Source: an uncultured Bacteriovorax sp. (GTDB lineage: Bacteria; Bdellovibrionota; Bacteriovoracia; Bacteriovoracales; Bacteriovoracaceae). From it: DNA of 29,599 nucleotides. The DNA lies in NCBI GenBank assembly GCA_946482295.1, contig CAMLRB010000011.1, positions 1 to 29,599 on the forward strand, in the 5' to 3' direction. Position numbers and translations under genes: made by a program. The notes beneath the pieces were generated by a model. The model was given only the letters and a program-made list of their open reading frames with translations. It was not told the origin of the DNA and did no database searches. This document shows, in pieces, positions 23,448 to 29,599 of the stretch. Every line of letters starts with the position of its first letter. Within the stretch, counting starts at the first letter, position 1.

Positions 23448-24597
23448 TTTTCATTAAGCATCGAAGATTAATGCAATCGTCTTGATAAAGTCCAAATCCA
23501 AAACGCAAACGTGATCCTCTAAAATCTGTTTTGATTCTGTTGTACTTTAATTCGTCATGAAGTGCTTTTGCATGTTCATCACTTGGCATTGCGAATGTAA
23601 AAAAATGTCCATGATTGTTGTAATCGACACTTAGAATGTTTTTCTCTGTGAGATAATGATGATCAATCTCTAAGAGATGATTGAGAAAATTCTTTTGCAG
23701 TTTTTGAACATGTTTATGAATAACATCAACAGTAATCTGTTCTTTGCTAAATAGTTCAAGCACGGCTTCCAGACGATAGAGTGCTCCAAAGTCCATTGTC
23801 GATCCAGCGAATCTCATACCGTCGTTTGAATAGTTTGTTTTTCCGCCCTCAGTTGTTAGTGAGCTAAAGCCTGCAAACCATCCTGTATAGAGAGGTTTCA
23901 AGTTAGAGTTTTGAGGGACTGTCATAAAACAACAACCTTCTCCTCCTTGAGCATATTTATAAGAACCAGCAATATAAAATATTCTCTCTTCTACTTCCTT
24001 TAGGTTCGTGGGGATCGCCATAAAACCGTGATAGCCATCGATGACAATGAGAGTGTTGGGATTTTTAACGGCCTTTACGATTTTTGGAATGTCTTTCAAG
24101 ACCATGCCAGAATTAAAAAAAACATGACTTAGATAAATCATATCAAAATCATTTTCATCGATGAGTTTTAAAACTCTTGCTTCAAAATCATCGAATGGAT
24201 GTGTGGAGACTTTAATGACTTCAGCTAAACCATCTTCCGAAAGACGATTGATCTGTCGATCGAAACTATAAAATTCAGAATCACTTGTCAGAACATTAAT
24301 TTTTTTTCCAGGTTGGAAGCAACTAAGAACTCTGTAAAGAAGCTCATGAGTATTTGGTGCAAACACTATTTGTGAAGGATGGCTTAACCCTAAGTTATTT
24401 GCTATCAGACGTTGAGCGTTTGGAATTTTTTGCGAAAAAATGTAATCCCATTTATCGTCGACCATTGAAGCGGCATCATCCCAGTATTGTAAAGTCGCTT
24501 CACGAGTGACATCCGGCCAATAGTGATGACTATGGCTAGCGTAATGCTGAATGTGATTGTTTGCTGCCAAAAAGCGACTATAGAATTTTTTAAACAT
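23428..24597 (-). CDS. Kynureninase-like aminotransferase class V PLP enzyme
   Basis: This 389-residue protein has the class V aminotransferase fold. The PLP Lys is Lys214 in AGSYKYAQGGEG, Asp187 (IVIDGYHG) would contact the pyridine nitrogen, and YTGWFAG is a kynureninase-like segment in the mid region. It begins with HYASHSHHYWPD, a substrate-side loop typical of this group. It overlaps the tryptophan 2,3-dioxygenase gene by 8 bases, so it very likely acts on kynurenine or formylkynurenine products of tryptophan, giving anthranilate and alanine. Sequence alone would also allow another cysteine desulfurase-like or aminotransferase role; the kynureninase name rests partly on this context. No formamidase gene is next to it. 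Confidence 0.75.
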   Translation of the reverse strand: MFKKFYSRFLAANNHIQHYASHSHHYWPDVTREATLQYWDDAASMVDDKWDYIFSQKIPNAQRLIANNLGLSHPSQIVFAPNTHELLYRVLSCFQPGKKINVLTSDSEFYSFDRQINRLSEDGLAEVIKVSTHPFDDFEARVLKLIDENDFDMIYLSHVFFNSGMVLKDIPKIVKAVKNPNTLIVIDGYHGFMAIPTNLKEVEERIFYIAGSYKYAQGGEGCCFMTVPQNSNLKPLYTGWFAGFSSLTTEGGKTNYSNDGMRFAGSTMDFGALYRLEAVLELFSKEQITVDVIHKHVQKLQKNFLNHLLEIDHHYLTEKNILSVDYNNHGHFFTFAMPSDEHAKALHDELKYNRIKTDFRGSRLRFGFGLYQDDCINLRCLMKTNSHST

Positions 24598-25690
24598 GAA
24601 AATTCATCCTCTTTGAAACATTTTCAGGCAGTTTTGGTAAACGAGATTTAGGCAGTAAAAATGTTGAAAGATTAAAAAGATCGATGAAGACACGATTGTT
24701 ATCAGCTGCTCTTTTTAGATATTGATGTCCAGAAGATCCACCTGTTCCAATTTTCGTTCCTAACATTCTCTGTGCTAAAAGTGCATGACGGTATCGCCAA
24801 GTTGTAAAGTTCTCGTCGATATCCATCATTGATGTGAGGAGGTGAAATGGTAGACTCAACATTGATTCATGTCTGTAGAGGAGAATGAAGAGAGCGTTCA
24901 GCATTGCTTTTTGAGAAAGTTTTCGCTGATTGGTGTTGATAAGTTCTTCATGCTTTTTTGAGTCAAATAAACTTGCAAAAGTTTCTTTTGTTAGTTCAAG
25001 ATTTTCGAGCTGAATATTTTTTTGTTTCTCCGAAAGAGAAGCAGAGTTTGTCATGATAGTTTCTTTGTCATCGCTCAAAAGACTATCAATCGATTTTTTG
25101 TATTCCTCCCAAAAGTTAAAATCTTCCATCTGAGTGAATGGAATTCTTTCCAGCCATTCTTCTAAACATTTAAGTAATGTCGGACTGTTTTCAACCTGAA
25201 CGAGACTGTTACGGTCTTGTTCACTTAATCTTCCTAAGAAAAATTCGCGATCTACTGATTGACGATCTTTTGTATGAAGACCGAGTTTAATTTCGATTTC
25301 TCTGAACTGAACGCTTTGAAAGCCTGATGCAGGAATTAATAGGTCTCTGAATTCAAGAAAATCCATTGGAGTCATTGTTTCTAAAACATCGAACTGTCCG
25401 ATCAGGAGAGTTTGAATTTTTTTGATACGTTCTAGTTTTTGTACTATGGCCGAAAGTTCATTTTCAGCTACAAATTTTTGTTTAAAGACATCGAGGATGG
25501 CATTGAGATCATGGAGGATTTGTTTAAACCAAAGTTCATAGACTTGGTGGACAACAATAAAAAGCATTTCATCATGGCATTCGCCGTTGTCTTTATCAGC
25601 ATATTTACGACTAAGTGGAAGCTGTGAATCAAGCAATTTCGACAATTGAAGATAGTCACCGTAATAGATGGGTCCTTTATTTTTGTGCAT
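24590..25690 (-). CDS. kynA: Tryptophan 2,3-dioxygenase
   Basis: This protein is 366 residues from the ATG at 25690. It opens the indole ring of tryptophan with O2 to give N-formylkynurenine. Haem and substrate residues are present: distal His48 in FIVVHQVYELWFKQ, proximal His302 in TWRYRHALLAQRMLG, and the GTGGSSG loop at 315-321; SGFQSVQFREIE also matches. An in-frame TTG at 25759 would add 23 residues but has no ribosome site, while AGGG lies about 9 bases before the ATG, and the family normally starts near the YGDYL segment that follows here. It is the first gene of a two-gene kynurenine pathway operon, divergent from ctaAB. Confidence 0.93.
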   Translation of the reverse strand: MHKNKGPIYYGDYLQLSKLLDSQLPLSRKYADKDNGECHDEMLFIVVHQVYELWFKQILHDLNAILDVFKQKFVAENELSAIVQKLERIKKIQTLLIGQFDVLETMTPMDFLEFRDLLIPASGFQSVQFREIEIKLGLHTKDRQSVDREFFLGRLSEQDRNSLVQVENSPTLLKCLEEWLERIPFTQMEDFNFWEEYKKSIDSLLSDDKETIMTNSASLSEKQKNIQLENLELTKETFASLFDSKKHEELINTNQRKLSQKAMLNALFILLYRHESMLSLPFHLLTSMMDIDENFTTWRYRHALLAQRMLGTKIGTGGSSGHQYLKRAADNNRVFIDLFNLSTFLLPKSRLPKLPENVSKRMNFHV

Positions 25691-25823
25691 GTGGAATTTC
25701 CCTAGGTAAAAAGCCTTTTTGGACGAGAAATTATCCTCAATATCTGTATGACTTTGCAAGAAACATTTAGTATATAAAAGGTCCCCAAATTAGATATTAG
25801 ACCGCTGAAAATCGAGTCAAGTT

Positions 25824-27650
25824 ATGCGATTAAAAAATCTTACGCTGCTCAATGTCTTATTGACCTTCGCCCTCCTTATGTGGGGAGCTGTCGTTCACAA
25901 TACACAGTCGAGTTTAGCTTGTCCGGACTGGCCTCTTTGTTACAATCAGTTTTTCCCAAATATGGAAGGGGCAATTCTCATTGAGCATGGACATCGATTG
26001 CTCGCTTCTCTTGTCGGTTTCATTAATATCTGTCTTGTAGTTCTAGGCTATAAACAAAAAGACTTATCTGTTCGTCATCTCCATCTATTTAAATCAACGT
26101 TGCTCGCTCTTTTTGTCGTTATTGCTCAAGGTGTGTTGGGTGGAATCACGGTTATTTACAAACTTCCGACAATTGTTTCGACGACTCACTTAGGTTTATC
26201 TCTCATTTATTTTTCTATTCTTGTTTATATTCATCATGTGGCCACTACCATTTATTCTCCAATGAAAATGGTGAGTAATGACTTGAAAGAAAAAATGAAA
26301 GCAGAGTGGAAACCGGCCATTCGTCATGGTGTTGTATTCTCTCTCGTTCTTCTTTATTCGCAAATTCTTCTCGGTGCTTTCATGAGACATGCGGGAGTTG
26401 GTGCTGCATGTGGATTAGGACCAAAGAGCGCTCTTTTTTGTATTGATGTTACTGATTGGTCTCTTCGTCTGTGGCCCTCTCTTCACCAATCGCAATTGCA
26501 TATGGTGCACAGACTTTATGCAATCGTAGTTGCTGCAGTCATTATCACTTTTGCTGGAAGAAGTTTTAGATTTTTCAAAGGGCTTCCTAGCTTGCGATTA
26601 TTTTCTTTAATGCCAATTCTTTTTATCATTTTTCAAGTCATCGTTGGAGTGCTCGCGGTTTATTTGAGTCTTCAAGTTGTTCCAACAACTCTTCATTTAG
26701 CTGGAGCAGCTCTTTCACTGATCACATTATGGAAACTTAATTTGATGTTGAAATCATTGGAAGAAGAACTGTTTATTGAAAAACAACATTCTTATTTTTC
26801 TGATGTTGTCGATCTGACAAAACCAAGACTTTCATTACTCGTGATGGTGACGGTTCTTGTAGGATCGATTATTGCTCCAGCACATATCAATTTCTTTCAG
26901 GCCCTTTTTTCACTTTTTCTGATTACGATGGTTGTCATCGGTGCAGCGGCCTTGAACTGCTACATTGAAAGAGATATCGATGCAAAAATGAGCCGAACAA
27001 AAGATCGTCCTCTTCCTTCAAAAAGAATGACACCTCAGACGGCCCTTGTTTTTGGTGTTTTAATGCTGCTTGTTTCAATTCCCGCACTCATGATTTATGT
27101 AAATTTTGTAACTGGAATTTTAGCCATAGTTGCCGCGGCGCTTTATCTCTACGCTTATACTCCAATGAAAGTGAAAAGCGAATTGGCCGTTTATATTGGT
27201 GCAATTCCTGGAGCTCTTCCACCAGTAATGGGGTGGACTGCTGTTACAGGAAAGATTGATATGATGGCCATAGCCCTTTTCTTGATTCTCTTCGTCTGGC
27301 AATTGCCTCATTTTTTAGCAATTTCAATGTACCTGGCAGATGATTACGATGCGGCGAGCATAAAGGTTTATCCCAATATGAAAAAGGGGATTCCTCTTAC
27401 AAAAATTGGAATTTTTGTTTTCACCGTTATACTTTTTGGAACTTCACTTCTTCCTTCGATCTACGCTCAAGCGAGTTTTATTTATACGAGGGCCGCTCTC
27501 GTTTTAAGTGGAGTTTTTGTTCTCTACGCTGCTAGAGGGTTTTTCATTAAACAAGATGAGAAAAAAGAAAAACAATGGGCACGCAACTACTTTTATGGCT
27601 CACTCTTTTATCTGCCTCTGCTACTCGGGGCATTGATATTTTTTAAATAG
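25824..27650 (+). CDS. ctaAB: Fused haem A synthase (CtaA) - protohaem IX farnesyltransferase (CtaB)
   Basis: This 608-residue protein holds two enzymes. Residues 1-310 are CtaA/Cox15: Cys pair CPDWPLC (33/39), EHGHR (His57), THLG (His122), a second Cys pair at 196/206, VHR (His229) and TLHLAGA (His291), the four haem-ligand His in their usual helices. Residues 325-608 are CtaB/Cox10: VDLTKPRLSLLV, NCYIERDIDAKMSRTKDRPLP (Asn378, Asp384, Asp386, the prenyl-diphosphate/Mg site), YTPMKVKS and YDAASIKVYP. CtaB farnesylates haem B to haem O, and CtaA oxidises haem O to haem A, so the fusion joins consecutive steps, although in reverse order along the chain. It sits before oxidase subunits II and I and has no strong ribosome site. 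The haem A would serve that oxidase. Confidence 0.94.
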   Translation: MRLKNLTLLNVLLTFALLMWGAVVHNTQSSLACPDWPLCYNQFFPNMEGAILIEHGHRLLASLVGFINICLVVLGYKQKDLSVRHLHLFKSTLLALFVVIAQGVLGGITVIYKLPTIVSTTHLGLSLIYFSILVYIHHVATTIYSPMKMVSNDLKEKMKAEWKPAIRHGVVFSLVLLYSQILLGAFMRHAGVGAACGLGPKSALFCIDVTDWSLRLWPSLHQSQLHMVHRLYAIVVAAVIITFAGRSFRFFKGLPSLRLFSLMPILFIIFQVIVGVLAVYLSLQVVPTTLHLAGAALSLITLWKLNLMLKSLEEELFIEKQHSYFSDVVDLTKPRLSLLVMVTVLVGSIIAPAHINFFQALFSLFLITMVVIGAAALNCYIERDIDAKMSRTKDRPLPSKRMTPQTALVFGVLMLLVSIPALMIYVNFVTGILAIVAAALYLYAYTPMKVKSELAVYIGAIPGALPPVMGWTAVTGKIDMMAIALFLILFVWQLPHFLAISMYLADDYDAASIKVYPNMKKGIPLTKIGIFVFTVILFGTSLLPSIYAQASFIYTRAALVLSGVFVLYAARGFFIKQDEKKEKQWARNYFYGSLFYLPLLLGALIFFK

Positions 27651-27748
27651 ATAAAATTAGATTTTCCGATTATGATTGAAGCTAAATTATTTAACAAAAA
27701 CGCCTCTTTATAAATGCACTTTAACTTTCCACTGAAAGGATTGCTGTT

Positions 27749-28564
27749 ATGAGTATTATTGATCTTTACATGAAACTTTTTGTGTCTTCTGCACAAGCCT
27801 CAGAGATGAGTCTTTGGGAACGCATGAAACCACCGGTCGATATTTCTACAAATGGTTATCTCATTGATGATCTTTTTAGATTAACGACAATCCTCATTTT
27901 GATTTTCTTTTTCTTCGTTGTTTTGGGAATTTTTGGATTCTCGTACCTGTATGCAAGCAAGCGTCACCCGAAAGCTGCTTATGTGCTAGGAAACAGCAAA
28001 AAACATATCGCTATCGTAGCTGCAATCGGTGCTCTTGTTTTCATCGTGATCGATATGCAAATTACTACAATTTCAAACCGCGATTTCGTCAATGTTTTCT
28101 TAAATTATCCAAATGAAAAAGAGGATATCATTCGCGTAGAAGTTCTTGGACAACAATGGGCTTGGAACTTCCGTTACGCAGGTAAAGATGGAATTTTCAA
28201 CACAGAAGATGACGTTGTGACTTTGAATGATCTTCGTGTTCCAGCTAACAAAAAAGTTATTTTCCAGCTTACAAGTAAAGACGTTATTCACTCGCTCTAC
28301 TTCCCGAACGCGAGAATTAAAGTCGATGCAATGCCAGGACGTATTTCAAGAATGTGGTACGAACTAAAAACACCAGGAACATACGATATTGCTTGTGCGG
28401 AAATGTGCGGAACTTTCCATTATAGAATGCAAGCTAAGCTCACAGTTTACGATCAGAAAAATTACGATGAATGGATGGAGATGATGCAAGAACGCACTAA
28501 CTTCGCCGTTGAAAAAGAACGCTCTGATATTTACTGGGGCTGGAAGTGGGTTGCTTCTAACTAA
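27749..28564 (+). CDS. ctaC: Cytochrome c oxidase subunit II (CuA type)
   Basis: This 271-residue protein has two membrane helices (about 44-68 and 86-104), then the cupredoxin CuA domain. All CuA ligands are present: His181 (VIHSLYFP), then CAEMCGTFHYRM giving Cys216, Glu218, Cys220, His224 and Met227. GQQWAWNFRY (134-143) is the aromatic electron-entry motif. Residues 1-18 could be a signal peptide ending near SSAQA. The protein ends soon after the CuA domain, with no fused cytochrome c. AAAGGA lies 8 bases before the ATG. Subunit I follows 43 bases later. Confidence 0.95.
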   Translation: MSIIDLYMKLFVSSAQASEMSLWERMKPPVDISTNGYLIDDLFRLTTILILIFFFFVVLGIFGFSYLYASKRHPKAAYVLGNSKKHIAIVAAIGALVFIVIDMQITTISNRDFVNVFLNYPNEKEDIIRVEVLGQQWAWNFRYAGKDGIFNTEDDVVTLNDLRVPANKKVIFQLTSKDVIHSLYFPNARIKVDAMPGRISRMWYELKTPGTYDIACAEMCGTFHYRMQAKLTVYDQKNYDEWMEMMQERTNFAVEKERSDIYWGWKWVASN

Positions 28565-28607
28565 TTTAACAAAGACTGATTTCTAAAAAAATATAGCGAG
28601 GATACTC

Positions 28608-29599
28608 ATGGCATTTTTTGAACAAGACATTCACGACGCACCAACGACGTTTTTGTCTAAATACGTTTTCTCTTTTGACCATAAAGTCATTGCAAAACAA
28701 TTCCTGTGGTACGGAATTGCGTTTCTAGGTATTGGCGGAATGATGGCCATCCTTATTCGTTGGACACTCGCTTTTCCAGGTGAAGCTTTCCCAATTCTTG
28801 GACCACTTCTTTTCCCTGAAACGAATGGTGTAGTTCCACCAGATACCTATGCCATGCTTTTTACTCTGCATGGAACAATCATGATTTTCTACGCCATCAC
28901 TCCACTTCTAATCGGAGCTTTTGGTAACTATTGTATCCCGCTCATGATCGGTGCGCGCGATATGGTTTTCCCAACGCTCAACATGCTTTCATTTTGGTTG
29001 GCCGTTGTTTCTGCGATTCTTTTATTGGCTTCACTTGTTACACCACTTGGTGGTGCAGCTGGTGGATGGACTTCATATCCAACACTTTCAACTTTGATTG
29101 GTTCTCCAGGTGTAGGGCAAACTCTTTGGACGACTGCACTTTTCGTTCTTGGAGTTTCTTCAACTATGGGGGCGGTAAATTACATCGCGACAATCATTAC
29201 TCTTCGCGCTCCTGGTATGGGCTACTTTGATATGCCACTTACTATCTGGGGTCTGTGGTTGACTGCTATTTTGAACGCAATCTTCCTTCCAGTTCTTGGT
29301 GCTGGTCTTCTTCTTTTAACTTTTGACCGTGTTTTTGGAACGACTTTCTTCCTTGCTGGAGCTGCGGCTACTTCAGGATCAGGAGATCCGGTTCTTTTCC
29401 AACACGTATTCTGGATTTTCGGTCACCCGGAAGTTTACATCCTCATTCTTCCAGCTTGGGGTGTTGTATCTGACCTTCTTTCGTTCTTTGCTCGTAAGCC
29501 AGCTTTCGCTGCTAAAGCGACGGCCCTTTCGATGACTGTTATTACAATTCTTTCGACACTTGTTTACGGTCACCATATGTACACGACTCAAATGAGTCC
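28608..29599 (+). CDS. ctaD: Cytochrome c oxidase subunit I (partial, C-terminus beyond right edge)
   Basis: The first 330 codons are present. The haem a ligand is His88 in LFTLHGTIMIF, the GNYCIPLMIGARDMVFP block (with Asp118 at the D-channel mouth) follows, and the CuB site reads FGHPEVYILILP (His273, Tyr277) and YGHHMYTTQM (His322, His323). Glu275 in HPEVY marks an A1-type oxidase; the spacing His273 to His322/323 matches Paracoccus. The third haem a/a3 ligand pair lies beyond the edge. GCGAGGA lies 8 bases before the ATG at 28608. It reduces O2 to water using electrons received through CuA in subunit II. Confidence 0.96.
   Translation, partial: MAFFEQDIHDAPTTFLSKYVFSFDHKVIAKQFLWYGIAFLGIGGMMAILIRWTLAFPGEAFPILGPLLFPETNGVVPPDTYAMLFTLHGTIMIFYAITPLLIGAFGNYCIPLMIGARDMVFPTLNMLSFWLAVVSAILLLASLVTPLGGAAGGWTSYPTLSTLIGSPGVGQTLWTTALFVLGVSSTMGAVNYIATIITLRAPGMGYFDMPLTIWGLWLTAILNAIFLPVLGAGLLLLTFDRVFGTTFFLAGAAATSGSGDPVLFQHVFWIFGHPEVYILILPAWGVVSDLLSFFARKPAFAAKATALSMTVITILSTLVYGHHMYTTQMS

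Noticed and set aside
25691..25759. Longer tryptophan dioxygenase from TTG at 25759
   Set aside because: No ribosome site precedes it, and the added 23 residues do not match the family; ATG 25690 has AGGG upstream.
25760..25823. Divergent promoter between kynA and ctaAB (TTGACT on the minus strand with TAATAT)
   Set aside because: The spacer is only 15 bases and the -10 matches 4 of 6; no pair on the plus strand had good spacing, so no promoter was called.
1..29599. CRISPR array, insertion sequences, tRNA or rRNA genes
   Set aside because: No regularly spaced direct repeats, transposase motifs, CCA-ended cloverleafs or rRNA-like blocks were seen on reading through the window.

Overview
The window looks like chromosomal DNA of a low-GC, aerobic, Gram-negative predatory-type deltaproteobacterial lineage, most likely the Bdellovibrionota (Bacteriovoracales-like). 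This is inferred from overall protein style, a split b6-type cytochrome bc complex with a multihaem cytochrome, a free-standing FliG-like domain protein and an AsmA-type envelope protein. No rRNA or other species marker is present, so the placement is tentative. No tRNA, rRNA, insertion sequence, prophage or CRISPR array was seen. Coding density is very high, with many 4-base ATGA overlaps and several convergent genes that overlap at their tails.

Layout. (1) 1-2570, minus strand: a three-gene set of membrane metallophosphoesterase, ArsS-type radical SAM protein and a family 2 glycosyltransferase cut by the left edge; this resembles an arsenosugar biosynthesis locus. (2) 2618-3643 plus: a flavin monooxygenase-like protein, divergent from (1) across a palindromic promoter. 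(3) 3538-6114 minus: two unrecognised proteins followed by a UPF0104/AglD-type membrane protein. (4) 6318-11392 plus: a small winged-helix regulator with a clear operator/promoter and apparently leaderless start, then an AsmA-like protein, mtnA, a Ppx/GppA phosphatase and a degenerate cyclic-nucleotide-binding-fold protein. (5) 11396-12272 minus: a stand-alone FliG C-domain-like protein and a coiled-coil protein. (6) 12363-14855 plus: thiolase and a protein with an HTH and one membrane helix; 14856-15401 minus: a four-helix membrane protein. (7) 15540-23447 plus: a respiratory operon of HEAT-repeat protein, Rieske protein, split cytochrome b (two genes), an eight-haem cytochrome c, cytochrome oxidase subunit III, a small CPTC membrane protein, a DUF420 (CtaM-like) assembly factor and a small charged protein. 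(8) 23428-25690 minus: tryptophan 2,3-dioxygenase and a kynureninase-like enzyme. (9) 25824-29599 plus: a fused haem A/haem O synthase, oxidase subunit II and the start of oxidase subunit I, cut by the right edge.

How it works together. Regions 7 and 9 encode almost a complete electron path from (mena)quinol through a b6-type bc complex and an eight-haem membrane cytochrome to an A-type, CuA-containing haem-copper oxidase, plus the haem A pathway and one assembly factor. Neither oxidase subunit II nor a separate gene here supplies a small cytochrome c, so the eight-haem protein may be the wire between the two complexes. The most noteworthy items are this cytochrome, the fused CtaA-CtaB enzyme, the self-contained winged-helix switch at 6269-6318, and the FliG-like/coiled-coil pair.
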